Shown here: positions 17,319 to 25,312 of the stretch, piece by piece
Layout of the letters: every line of letters starts with the position of its first letter
Numbering within the stretch: the first letter of the stretch is position 1
Source: Brasilonema sp. CT11
Lineage (GTDB): Bacteria > Cyanobacteriota > Cyanobacteriia > Cyanobacteriales > Nostocaceae
Length of the DNA: 43,485 bases
Direction of reading: 5' to 3'
Assembly (NCBI RefSeq): GCF_017982655.1
Contig: NZ_JABXYX010000064.1
Coordinates: forward strand, 1 to 43,485
Made by a program: the position numbers and the translations under genes
The notes under the pieces: generated by a model
Seen by the model: the letters and a program-made list of their open reading frames with translations, nothing else
The model's database searches: none
What the model was told of the DNA's origin: nothing

Positions 17319-18383
17319 ATGGCTAGCAGCAATATTGAAGTAGTCTTCAGCTTTGATACTACAGGGAGCATGTATCCCTGTTTGACTCAAGTTCGCCGCA
17401 ACCTCAAAAGCACTGTCACTCGGTTGCTTGATGAAATTCCTGGCATTCGTATTGGCATTATCGCTCATGGTGACTATTGTGATGCTGAGTCTACTTATGT
17501 CACAAAACACATGGATTTATCCGGGAATGTCGATACCATATGCAATTTTGTGCAAACTGTCGAAGCCACAGATGGTGGCGATGCTCCTGAATGTTATGAA
17601 CTCGTCCTGCACGAAGCCCAATCCTTTTCCTGGTCTGCTACCAGTAGCAAAACCCTTGTCGTGATTGGGGATGACATTCCCCATGCACCGGCTCAAACGC
17701 CTCAAAAGCTGAATTGGCGAAAAGAACTGGAGAAGTTAACGCAATTGGGCATTAGCGTCTATGGTATTCAAGCGCTTGATCGTTCTCATGCAACACTTTT
17801 TTACAAGGAATTAGCAGATCAATCTGGAGGTTTTCACCTCAATTTGGATCAGTTTTCCTACATCACCGATTTCTTCCTATCCGTTTGCTACCAACAGTCG
17901 TCTCAAGATCAACTCCAGGCGTATGAACAAGAAGTCGCAAAGGAGGGGCGGATGAATCGCGGTTTGAACAGCATGTTTAACACGCTTCTGAAACGCGATG
18001 TTTCTGATGAGTTTGGGGAAGCAGATTTACGAGCAGTACCACCTGGACACTTTCAAGTTTTGGACGTGGATCAAGACATTTCCATCAAAGCTTTTGTTTT
18101 AGAGAATGGTTTGACGTTCAAAGTCGGACGAGGGTTCTACGAATTCACGAAGACAGAAAATATTCGAGGGAGCAAAGAAATTATTCTCATGGATCGCAAA
18201 ACGGGCGATTTATTTGAAGGGGAAGCAGCACGAGACATGCTCGGTTTACCTGCTGGAACAACTGTGCGAATTAAACCAAGCAACCTGGAAAAGTACGTTG
18301 TGTTTGTGCAAAGTACTTCTGCTAATCGCAAACTGATGGGGAAAACACGATTTCTGTATGAAGTGGAAGATTGGGGACGTTGA
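17319..18383 (+). CDS. von Willebrand factor A (vWA) domain protein
   Basis: 354 residues from the ATG at 17319 (GGAG six bases upstream; a TTG at 17301 is less likely). Residues ~5-195 are a vWA domain with the metal-ion-dependent adhesion site intact: FSFDTTGSM (DxTxS), a conserved Thr in VEATDGGDAPE, and LVVIGDDIPH (Asp). No signal peptide or membrane helix, so probably cytosolic. The C-terminal ~150 residues (HFQVLDVDQDISIKAFVLEN onward) are beta-rich and unrecognised. The layout recalls vWA regions of alpha-kinase partners, but there is no kinase here. The gene lies between direct repeats R1 and R2, as if inserted with them. Confidence 0.8.
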   Translation: MASSNIEVVFSFDTTGSMYPCLTQVRRNLKSTVTRLLDEIPGIRIGIIAHGDYCDAESTYVTKHMDLSGNVDTICNFVQTVEATDGGDAPECYELVLHEAQSFSWSATSSKTLVVIGDDIPHAPAQTPQKLNWRKELEKLTQLGISVYGIQALDRSHATLFYKELADQSGGFHLNLDQFSYITDFFLSVCYQQSSQDQLQAYEQEVAKEGRMNRGLNSMFNTLLKRDVSDEFGEADLRAVPPGHFQVLDVDQDISIKAFVLENGLTFKVGRGFYEFTKTENIRGSKEIILMDRKTGDLFEGEAARDMLGLPAGTTVRIKPSNLEKYVVFVQSTSANRKLMGKTRFLYEVEDWGR

Positions 18384-18424
18384 TTGGGGTTGAACCAACA
18401 ACATTCTCGTTCAGTTATGACAAC

Positions 18425-18679
18425 ATAAGTCACTGGGCTTGTTCATAGGCGAAAAGATAAAGTAAAGTTCACTTGACAACATCAAATAATTTATTGAGTC
18501 AACAGGGTCTTAATCTTATTTTAAGCTTTCTGTCGTTCTTGCATTTAACATTAGACAATAATGCGAGACATGCTGTTCCAGATATATCACAAGCTTTTGA
18601 TTCTGGGAATTTTTATTCCTCTCTATTCTTAAAAACACAAACATGCGTCCGCATTCCCGATCCGATAAAGCGGCTAATA
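18425..18679 (+). repeat. Direct repeat R2: decayed second copy of the tetR 5' region
   Basis: It starts 42 bp after the vWA stop, with ATAAGTCACTGGGCTTGTTC matching the M16 gene edge seen in R1, then runs through the tetR-like promoter block to AACATGCGTCCGCATTCC. Relative to the intact tetR the start codon is lost and TAA codons are in frame, so it cannot encode a protein. It separates the vWA gene from the acetyltransferase gene. Confidence 0.85.
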
Positions 18680-18742
18680 TAAGAATCCAGTTTGATTTAT
18701 GAAATTACTTGCCTAGGGAGGCAACACAGATAGGGACTGCTA

Positions 18743-19627
18743 TTAATACAGGACGGAGGGTAGAAAGGCCCCAGCCGGTTCGTTATACAGGCCGAGGCTC
18801 ATCAACGTCGCGGTCTGCCTGACACGCAGATCACGGTTCAAACACCAACGGAACAGGTCGGCGTTGCGCATCGGAAGCAGAAAGCCCGACTCAGTGAACG
18901 CTGGAGCTGCGCCGATCAGCGCCTTTAAGTCCTCATTGTTCTCGCCAACAGCGTGACCGAAGAAGCTAATTTCGCTGGCGTAGCCCGATACACGCCCATT
19001 ACGCTCGACAAGCGTTGCCGTGCCCCGCCCGACAGCTCCCTTTAGTTCGCTCGCTCGGTCATGACCATGAATGCGATAGCAGAGTTGATTACACGCAGCA
19101 AGATCGGCTTCAGTTACCGGACGAACAGTGTGGCCGGGTATTGTCAAGCCGAGAGGCTGTCCTTGAAGGTTCGCCAGTGGCTCGCGCGGATCAAAACCAA
19201 GTTTTGTATACAGGGAAAGCGAGCGGCTGTGATACCCAGCTTGAACGAGCCGCACACCGGCGAACCGTTTTTCGTGTGCCCGCTGTAAAACATGTTCCAT
19301 CAGGCGGCGACCAAGCGACCTGTTTTGCGCGCCAGGATCTACGGTAATGGGGCCGATCCCGGCGATAGTGTCGCCTTCCCACAAAAAGTTGCTACCGATG
19401 ACGCGCCCATCCTCACCCTCAGCCACCACCGAATAAACCGCCGGATCAGCTAAAATTTCGGTCAACATAGCCGCCGCCAACTCCGCAGAAGGAAAGTCGG
19501 GTACGAAGCCGTGCTGTTCTGCAATCACACGGAACCCTTGATACACAATGGTGCCACAGGCGAGTGCGTCCTCGGGTCGTCCCGCACGCAGCATCCCCGA
19601 AGATGTTTGTTCAAATACTTTGTCCAT
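18743..19627 (-). CDS. Tandem GNAT-family N-acetyltransferase
   Basis: 294 residues with two GNAT domains. The first (~12-150) has PITVDPGAQNRSLGRRLMEH (acetyl-CoA pyrophosphate loop, here QNRSLG) and SRSLSLYTKLGFDP; the second (~165-290) starts TVRPVTEADLAACNQLC and is weaker. Substrate unknown. Composition is unlike its surroundings: in 18781-18840 I count 35 G+C of 60 (58%), while 18481-18540 just outside has 17 of 60. Rare HIP1 content and its position between repeats R2 and R3 suggest acquisition by transfer. It runs opposite to vWA and tetR. Confidence 0.85.
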   Translation of the reverse strand: MDKVFEQTSSGMLRAGRPEDALACGTIVYQGFRVIAEQHGFVPDFPSAELAAAMLTEILADPAVYSVVAEGEDGRVIGSNFLWEGDTIAGIGPITVDPGAQNRSLGRRLMEHVLQRAHEKRFAGVRLVQAGYHSRSLSLYTKLGFDPREPLANLQGQPLGLTIPGHTVRPVTEADLAACNQLCYRIHGHDRASELKGAVGRGTATLVERNGRVSGYASEISFFGHAVGENNEDLKALIGAAPAFTESGFLLPMRNADLFRWCLNRDLRVRQTATLMSLGLYNEPAGAFLPSVLY

Positions 19628-19720
19628 GATGAAAAACCTTTCAAGTGTTCCGTTTGCAACTTTTTTTATCTGGATTCGGCAAGGGCTTTGCTTGCGATCG
19701 CGCTGGTGCGAATCTTATAA

Positions 19721-19912
19721 AAATAATTTACAGAATCAACAGGGTCTTAATCTTGTATTAAGCTTTCCGTTGTTATTGGATTTAATATTAGACAATAATG
19801 CTACATATTCTATTCCAGCGATATCACTATAACTTTTATGCGAATTTTTAATGCTCCTCCATCCTCAGAAACACAAACACGCACCCGCATTCTAGATGCG
19901 GCAAGACGACTG
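19721..19912 (+). repeat. Direct repeat R3: intact tetR promoter and 5' end
   Basis: This is the third copy of the block seen at R1 and R2, here continuous with the functional tetR (ATG 19838). It contains the palindrome CTTAAT-N5-ATTAAG (19745-19761), also recognisable with one or two changes in R2 and R1, and a possible -10-like TTAGACAATAAT. The palindrome is a good candidate for the TetR autoregulatory operator. Confidence 0.75.
19745..19761 (+). promoter_or_regulatory. Candidate TetR operator palindrome
   Basis: CTTAATCTTGTATTAAG is a perfect 6-bp inverted repeat with a 5-bp centre, 77 bp before the tetR ATG. TetR-family repressors bind inverted repeats of about this size near their own promoters. 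Its survival in the two decayed copies supports function, but no binding evidence is available here. Confidence 0.45.
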
Positions 19913-20452
19913 TTTGCGTCTCAAGGATTTGATGGCACAACCACCCGCGACTTGGCACAAGCTGCAGGAGTTGCTGAAGGCACCCTGTTTCGTCATTTTT
20001 CCAATAAAAAGGCAATTTTGATAGAGGTTGCAACTCAAGGGTGGGTGGAAATTCTTACAGACTTATTAACAGAACTGAGTGAAATGGGCAGTTATAAGGC
20101 TGTTGCTCAGGTTATGCGTCGCCGGATGTGGAATATGCAAAAAAACGCCGACTTAATGCGGGTTTGTTTTATGGAGGCACAGTTTCACCCAGATTTGCGC
20201 GATCGCATTCAATCTGAAGTCATTGCCAAAATGACTGATGTTGGCGAGGCATTCTTTCAAACTGCGATGGATAAAGGAATCTATCGCCGCATGGATGCCA
20301 AACTTGTCGCCAAGGTTTTTCTAGGAATGTTTGCTGTTGCAGGCTTTTCCAACAACACCCTTATGGAACCCAACGCCTCACCCCAACAAATGCAGCAAAT
20401 GGCAGAAGGATTGGCTGATATCTTCCTAAATGGAGTCTTGGCAACAGAGTAA
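19838..20452 (+). CDS. TetR/AcrR-family transcriptional regulator
   Basis: 204 residues. The N-terminal DNA-binding domain is canonical (residues ~13-60: RTRILDAARRLFASQGFDGT, TTRDLAQAAGVAEGTLFRHF, SNKKAIL). The C-terminal ligand domain (~70-200) is all-helical and ends with an NNTLMEPNASPQQMQQMAEG segment. Ligand and targets are unknown. It is the only intact member among three copies of its 5' region in this window. The neighbouring high-GC acetyltransferase is oriented away from it, so the two share the 19628-19837 intergenic region and may be regulated together. Confidence 0.93.
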   Translation: MRIFNAPPSSETQTRTRILDAARRLFASQGFDGTTTRDLAQAAGVAEGTLFRHFSNKKAILIEVATQGWVEILTDLLTELSEMGSYKAVAQVMRRRMWNMQKNADLMRVCFMEAQFHPDLRDRIQSEVIAKMTDVGEAFFQTAMDKGIYRRMDAKLVAKVFLGMFAVAGFSNNTLMEPNASPQQMQQMAEGLADIFLNGVLATE

Positions 20453-20492
20453 TGAGTTAACAGTTAACTGTTTCTTGTTTTGCGTACTAAAT

Positions 20493-20942
20493 TCATCGCT
20501 CATCACTCAGGACTTTTTTCGCTTGTTGACTCCACTGTTGAACTTGCTCAATCGAAGGACACAAATCGCGTCGTTGCATTGTTGCTACAACCAAGCGCAG
20601 AAGTTGTTGGTGCAATCTGTGAATGGGGGTAGCTGCTAACTGTACCACAGAAGCAATACCCGCATGCAGCAATAATCCACAATATTGTGTTCCTACACTG
20701 GGGATACGAGCTAAATCAGCCAATGCTACCCATTTATTGACATACTGAAGATGAATCTGTAGTTTATTTGCCAGCACTAGCCTATCCGCAGGTGTTTTCC
20801 CTTGTTTAACGAGTGCGGCTGTGGTTGTAATTCCACAGTTTTGCAGTTGTGCTTGCTCTTGTTGACTCAATCCAGGCAATTGCTCAATAGACCAATTAGA
20901 GGATGAGCTAGGACTGACGCTTACTTTTTGTTTAAGAGACAT
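20493..20942 (-). CDS. DUF4332-type helix-hairpin-helix protein
   Basis: 149 residues from the ATG at 20942 (a TTG at 20957 is less likely). It contains two helix-hairpin-helix-like segments: IEQLPGLSQQEQAQLQNCGI with TTTAALVKQGKTPADRLVLA, and LADLARIPSVGTQYCGLLLH with AGIASVVQLAATPIHRLHQQ. This matches the DUF4332 pattern, found mostly in cyanobacteria and thought to bind nucleic acids by analogy with other HhH proteins. Function unknown. It converges with tetR (41-bp gap containing the GTTAACAGTTAAC palindrome) and diverges from pepP. Confidence 0.75.
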   Translation of the reverse strand: MSLKQKVSVSPSSSSNWSIEQLPGLSQQEQAQLQNCGITTTAALVKQGKTPADRLVLANKLQIHLQYVNKWVALADLARIPSVGTQYCGLLLHAGIASVVQLAATPIHRLHQQLLRLVVATMQRRDLCPSIEQVQQWSQQAKKVLSDER

Positions 20943-21102
20943 TTTTTCAAAAAACAAATACGCTATACAAATATAGTGATAAACACACTCATTGATATCT
21001 TTATTTCAACGTAATCTTAAGCAAAATTTTGGCTGTTGAAAAATCTTCATTTGCTCTGGAAACTGACAAAAATTTGAAACATTTGCTTTAATTTCCAAGA
21101 TT

Positions 21103-22482
21103 ATGATATTGAAAACCTCTAGCTCCCTCATCGAAACTCTACGCGACAGACGCCAACGACTCGCCAACCTAATTGATTTTCCGGCAATTCTTTGGTCAGG
21201 AACTACCAGTCCGCGTAATTATCCAGCAAACGTCTTTCCATTTCGTGCAAACAGTCATTTCCTCTACTTTGCAGGACTTCCACTGCCAAACGCAGCAATT
21301 CGCCTGAGTGCAGGTAAGCTAGAACTGTTTATGGATGATCCTCAACCAGAAAGCGCTCTTTGGCATGGAGAAATGCCTGATCGTGAGGAGATTGCTCAGA
21401 TAATTGGAGCAGATGCTGCTAAACCAATGGCAGAATTAGAATTGTGGACAGAAGAAGCCGCAACAATTGCCGTACAGGACGCTGCCACTTGGACACAACA
21501 GTCGCAACTTCTGAATAGATGGGTTTTGCCGCTCAAGTCACCACAAGACATTGACTTGGAGTTAGCCAAAGCAATCATCTCGTTACGCCTGATTCACGAC
21601 GATGGCGCATTAGCTGAATTACGCAAAGCTGCGGCTGTGACTGTAGAAGCACACAAAGCTGGCATGGCAGCTACAACTCATGCTCAAATTGAAGCACAAG
21701 TTCGTGCCGCGATGGAACAAGTGATCATCGCCAATAACATGACGACTTCCTACAACAGTATCGTCACTGTTCACGGAGAAGTTCTACACAACGAGCAATA
21801 TCACCACTCATTGCAACCGGGCGACTTGATACTTGCTGATGTAGGCGCTGAGACAGAGACAGGCTGGGCAGGTGATGTCACACGTACTTGGCCAGTGGGT
21901 GGTAAGTTTTCATCTACCCAAAGAGATATTTATGATATTGTGTTAGCGGCTCATGATGCTTGTATTGCCAAAGTGCGCCCTGGTGTTGAGTATCAAGATG
22001 TACATTTACTCGCTTGTACTGTGATTGCAGAGGGCTTGGTCAATTTAGGCATTTTGCAAGGAAATCCGCAAGACTTAGTGGAAATGAACGCCCACAGCCT
22101 CTTCTTCCCCCACGGAATCGGTCATTTGTTGGGTTTAGATGTTCATGATATGGAAGATTTGGGAGATTTAGCAGGTTATGAAGAGGGACGTACAAGGAGC
22201 AATCATTTTGGTTTAAGCTACCTGCGTTTAAATCGCCCCTTACGTCCGGGAATGTTAGTCACAATTGAACCAGGATTTTATCAAGTTCCAGCGATTCTAA
22301 ATAATGCGAATGTACAGTTACAGTATCAGGATGTTGTAAATTGGGAGCGCCTATCTGAATTTAGCGATGTGCGAGGAATCCGCATTGAAGATGATGTTTT
22401 AGTCACACAAGAAGGTAGCGAAGTTTTAACTACAGCATTACCAACACAAGCCACTCAGATAGAGAATTTAATTTTGGATTAA
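21103..22482 (+). CDS. pepP: Xaa-Pro aminopeptidase (aminopeptidase P, M24B)
   Basis: 459 residues. The N-terminal creatinase-like domain (~1-165) begins with FPAILWSGTTSPRNYPANVF and FRANSHFLYFAGLP. The C-terminal pita-bread domain has all five metal ligands in recognisable motifs: Asp246 (LILADVGAETE), Asp258 (GWAGDVTRTWPV), His in FFPHGIGHLLGLDVHD, Glu in VTIEPGFY and Glu in GIRIEDDVLVT. It binds two metal ions (usually manganese) and removes the N-terminal residue before proline; cytosolic. The length is typical. A short 3'-flanking hairpin (CCCTGTTGC/GCAGCAGGG, ~22522-22555) may end the transcript. Divergent from DUF4332. Confidence 0.93.
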   Translation: MILKTSSSLIETLRDRRQRLANLIDFPAILWSGTTSPRNYPANVFPFRANSHFLYFAGLPLPNAAIRLSAGKLELFMDDPQPESALWHGEMPDREEIAQIIGADAAKPMAELELWTEEAATIAVQDAATWTQQSQLLNRWVLPLKSPQDIDLELAKAIISLRLIHDDGALAELRKAAAVTVEAHKAGMAATTHAQIEAQVRAAMEQVIIANNMTTSYNSIVTVHGEVLHNEQYHHSLQPGDLILADVGAETETGWAGDVTRTWPVGGKFSSTQRDIYDIVLAAHDACIAKVRPGVEYQDVHLLACTVIAEGLVNLGILQGNPQDLVEMNAHSLFFPHGIGHLLGLDVHDMEDLGDLAGYEEGRTRSNHFGLSYLRLNRPLRPGMLVTIEPGFYQVPAILNNANVQLQYQDVVNWERLSEFSDVRGIRIEDDVLVTQEGSEVLTTALPTQATQIENLILD

Positions 22483-22612
22483 TTTTGTTCTTGTGTGATG
22501 TAAACACATAAAAAATGTTAGCCCTGTTGCACAACTTCAGGTTATTGGCAGCAGGGATAAAACTAACAAACTCTCGGAGCTTGTTTAACAGCAGGGGGTG
22601 AATTACACAACT

Positions 22613-22912
22613 TTAGGCGCTACCTGTAAAGGCAACTTCAGGAAACTTTAACTGAGCTTCAGCCATCGGGCGGTTTCTGCCTTCTTCTTGCCAGTAGTTA
22701 ATAACTTCTGTAGCTTTATTGAGCAACTCCACCCGATCTAGTTCAGTAATCCAGTGTTTGGATTCTAGCTCCTTTTTTAATTCTTCCCAGGCATCATTCC
22801 TCGGCCAGAAAAAGTACTTAGTCAAAGGACTTGTGCCTTTGCCTACAACTTGATCAACCGCCAAGGCTACGTTTTCATCTAGCCACAGTATTTTCAAAAT
22901 AAATTTCGACAA
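22613..22912 (-). CDS. ycf65: 30S ribosomal protein PSRP-3 (Ycf65)
   Basis: 99 residues matching the plastid/cyanobacterial-specific ribosomal protein PSRP-3: [60 protein letters not shown] and TEVINYWQE. It is a peripheral small-subunit component whose exact role is unclear. The last ~15 residues ([16 protein letters not shown]) form a variable tail. Convergent with pepP. Confidence 0.93.
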   Translation of the reverse strand: MSKFILKILWLDENVALAVDQVVGKGTSPLTKYFFWPRNDAWEELKKELESKHWITELDRVELLNKATEVINYWQEEGRNRPMAEAQLKFPEVAFTGSA

Positions 22913-23064
22913 TCACACCTCCGGGGAGTATCCGGGCAACACTCACTAACTTTGCGATCGCCTATTGTAACGCAATATCTACCAGATTTCCAAACAAGAG
23001 TGGAAAGTCGCAAGTCAAGAGAATGAAATATGAAAAGGAAAATTGCTTGTTGTAACTAATAGCT

Positions 23065-23096
23065 ATTGACTAATGACTATTGACTAATGACTAATT
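23065..23096 (+). repeat. Short tandem repeats of TTGACTAATGAC type
   Basis: ATTGACTAATGACTATTGACTAATGACTAATTAA: two near-identical 14-bp units plus a partial unit, in the 262-bp gap upstream of the HAD gene. Typical cyanobacterial STRR-class sequence. Confidence 0.7.
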
Positions 23097-23174
23097 AACG
23101 GCAGGTGCTACAAAACGCTTAACCCGCGTTGAGTGCACAGCCTCCTAATAACTCATCAACAATCTCCGCATTTT

Positions 23175-24002
23175 ATGACTGAACAACTCTCACCAAAGGC
23201 GATAGTGGTTTTCGATATTGATGGTGTTATACGTGATGTCAGTGGTTCTTATCGACGGGCTATCGCAGATACTGTAGAGCATTTTACAGAAGGAGCGTAT
23301 CGCCCAACACAACTCGATATAGATCGGCTCAAGTCTGAAGGTGTTTGGAATAACGATTGGGAAGCATCTCAAGAATTAACTTACCGCTATTTTGAAACTC
23401 TTTCTTACACGCGCGAGCAATTACAACTCGATTACAATGCCATTGTCACCTTTTTTCAATCACGTTATCGAGGATGTGATCCCGACAAATTCACAGGATA
23501 TATCTGCAATGAACCATTATTGCTAGACTCTAAATATCTAGAAGAATTAACAAAAGCTGAGATTCCCTGGGGATTTTTCAGTGGTGCAACTCGCGGTTCT
23601 GCTACTTACATTTTGGAACAACGCCTTGGGTTGAAGTCTCCAGTCTTAATCGCAATGGAAGATGCACCAAGTAAACCAAACCCGACTGGACTTTTTGCCA
23701 CTGTGCGCTCCTTAGAGTCTTCCGACAATAAAAATGATAAGCATTTAACGCCAGTAGTGTATGTAGGAGATACAGTAGCTGATATGTACACGGTGAAGCA
23801 AGCGCGTTTGCAAGAACCTTCTCGGACTTGGATTGGCGTTGGTGTTTTACCACCTCATGTACAGCAAATACTAGCACGTCGGGATGCGTATGCTGAAAAA
23901 TTGATAGACGCAGGAGCATCTATGGTTTTCACGAATGTACAACACCTGAGTCTGCTTAGGATTTCGGAACTAGTGAACGAAACAGGTTTTGAACAAGTGT
24001 AG
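23175..24002 (+). CDS. HAD-superfamily hydrolase (subfamily IA)
   Basis: 275 residues from the ATG at 23175 (a GTG at 23133 is less likely). Motif I is VVFDIDGVIRD (nucleophile Asp and acid/base Asp), motif II PWGFFSGATRGS (Ser/Thr), the Lys of motif III in SKPNP, and motif IV VVYVGDTVADM. The cap is helical (FTEGAYRPTQLDIDRLKSEG). A cyanobacterial subgroup of HAD IA (TIGR01548-like, by recollection); the phosphorylated substrate is unknown. Followed by a strong hairpin at 24042-24078. Confidence 0.85.
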   Translation: MTEQLSPKAIVVFDIDGVIRDVSGSYRRAIADTVEHFTEGAYRPTQLDIDRLKSEGVWNNDWEASQELTYRYFETLSYTREQLQLDYNAIVTFFQSRYRGCDPDKFTGYICNEPLLLDSKYLEELTKAEIPWGFFSGATRGSATYILEQRLGLKSPVLIAMEDAPSKPNPTGLFATVRSLESSDNKNDKHLTPVVYVGDTVADMYTVKQARLQEPSRTWIGVGVLPPHVQQILARRDAYAEKLIDAGASMVFTNVQHLSLLRISELVNETGFEQV

Positions 24003-24041
24003 GTGTTATTTTGTTGAGGTAGAGTGCAAGTCATTGCACCT

Positions 24042-24078
24042 CAGTTTCAGTTGGGGTTTAAATCCCCAATTGAAACTG
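24042..24078 (+). terminator. 15-bp hairpin after the HAD gene
   Basis: Left arm 24042-24056 and right arm 24064-24078 pair over 15 bp with a single G:T wobble and a 7-base loop (TTTAAAT), followed by TCTTTCATTTTG. A likely transcription terminator, with only a weak U-tract. Confidence 0.7.
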
Positions 24079-24135
24079 TCTTTCATTTTGAATTTTGCTT
24101 CGACTGCGCTCAGCAACCATGAATTTTGAGAGAAG

Positions 24136-24237
24136 TTTGAGCGGAGAGCAGCGCCTTGCGGGGGTTCCCCCCGTTGTGGCGACTGCGGGAGGTTTCCTCC
24201 GTAAGCGATAGCTCCTCGCGGAGCGAGGCTCAAATCT
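24136..24237 (-). repeat. GC-rich dispersed repeat, copy 3 (diverged)
   Basis: Read on the minus strand it contains CGCAGTCGCC, then GGGGGGAACCCCCGC and GGCGCTGCTCTCC, in the same order as the copy at 2191-2271. The arms are more G/C-rich and the spacing differs. It lies immediately upstream of the Tab2 gene. Confidence 0.6.
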
Positions 24238-24280
24238 TCGGTGATGAGCGAATTTTGAATTGTTATGATGCGTACCTTTC

Positions 24281-25072
24281 ATGAAAATTTGGCAAGCTGA
24301 TTTTTATCGTCGTCCCCAGACTGAAGCATCTGGACAAGTGATGTGGGAGTTGCTGATTTGCGATCCGACTCGTAGTTTTGAGTATCAAGCAACTTGTCTA
24401 CAGTCACAAGCTTCTTCAAGTTGGGTTGGTTCTCAACTTCACAAAGCCGCGCTTGAACAACTACCAGATGTCATTCAAGTGTTTCGTCCTCAGTCTTTAA
24501 GTTTAATAGAACAAGCTGGACGCAGTTTAGGCATTTGTGTTGAACCAACGCGCCGCACCTTAGCATTAAAACAGTGGTTGCAAGAAAAGCAATATCCTAT
24601 ATCTTTGGACAAACCACCCCCAATGCCATTACCAGAAAATCTTTGGGGAGAAGAATGGCGTTTTGCTTCACTCACTGCTGGTGATGTGGCAGAAATATTT
24701 GGCGATCGCCCCATCCCGATTCTAGAAATGCCAGAATATCTCCTACCTATTAATCTCGGTTTAGCATCAACAACACCCGTTCCCGGTGTTGTCATTTATG
24801 GTGGAAGGCAATCAATGCGTTTGGCACGCTGGTTGCAACAAGTCCATCCTGTGGCGTTGAATTACGTTGCTGGCGCACCTGATGGTTTGGTATTAGAAGC
24901 TGGCTTAGTTGACAGGTGGATTGTTGGCACATTTGAAGATAAAGAAGTGACAACTGCTGCCAAAGTCTATGAACAACGAAAGCAGCAAAGCCGTGGACTA
25001 CATTTTTTCTTAGTACAACCTGATGATTCTGGGATGACTTACACTGGCTTTTGGTTGTTACGTGAGGAGTGA
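24281..25072 (+). CDS. Tab2/Atab2-family RNA-binding protein
   Basis: 263 residues covering the whole family domain (formerly DUF1092): IWQADFYRRPQTEASGQVMW, FRPQSLSLIEQAGRSLGICV, EPTRRTLALKQWL, LPENLWGEEWRFASLTAGD, the conserved tail WIVGTFEDKEV, and the C-terminal TYTGFWLL. In chloroplasts Tab2/ATAB2 binds the psaB/psaA leader and promotes translation of photosystem I core subunits. The cyanobacterial protein probably has a related RNA-binding role, which fits the PSI theme of this window but is not adjacent to the antenna genes. Confidence 0.92.
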   Translation: MKIWQADFYRRPQTEASGQVMWELLICDPTRSFEYQATCLQSQASSSWVGSQLHKAALEQLPDVIQVFRPQSLSLIEQAGRSLGICVEPTRRTLALKQWLQEKQYPISLDKPPPMPLPENLWGEEWRFASLTAGDVAEIFGDRPIPILEMPEYLLPINLGLASTTPVPGVVIYGGRQSMRLARWLQQVHPVALNYVAGAPDGLVLEAGLVDRWIVGTFEDKEVTTAAKVYEQRKQQSRGLHFFLVQPDDSGMTYTGFWLLREE

Positions 25073-25252
25073 GTTATTACCTCTGGCACTGTACCAAGCG
25101 CCAGATCGCTTTCACATCTGTGAGTTTATTGTTTGCCATAATACAACGGTATTTACTCACAGCGAGTTAAAGTGGTTATATACGCTTACTTGAATGAGTC
25201 GCAATGGTATTAACATTTATGTTTATGAGCTTTTTTTAGCCATATTTACGAA

Positions 25253-25312
25253 ATGAACCGGGCTGACACTGTAGCACCAGTATTAGGTAAAGTTATCCAA
25301 CCAAAAAGCTAA
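25253..25312 (+). CDS. Possible 19-residue upstream peptide overlapping the phosphatase start
   Basis: ATG at 25253 opens a 19-codon frame (MNRADTVAPVLGKVIQPKS) ending in TAA at 25310-25312, whose last A is the A of the next gene's ATG (TAATG). The overlap would allow translational coupling or leader control of the phosphatase. It may be a chance ORF; no ribosome binding site is obvious. Confidence 0.25.
   Translation: MNRADTVAPVLGKVIQPKS

Noticed and set aside
18473-18682. Plus-strand ORF of 69 residues
   Set aside because: Chance translation of repeat R2 in a frame other than tetR; contains no domain.
19548-19832. Plus-strand ORF across the acetyltransferase start
   Set aside because: Antisense shadow of the GNAT gene joined to the R3 repeat; its tail matches the ORF at 18473-18682 only because both read through copies of the same repeat.
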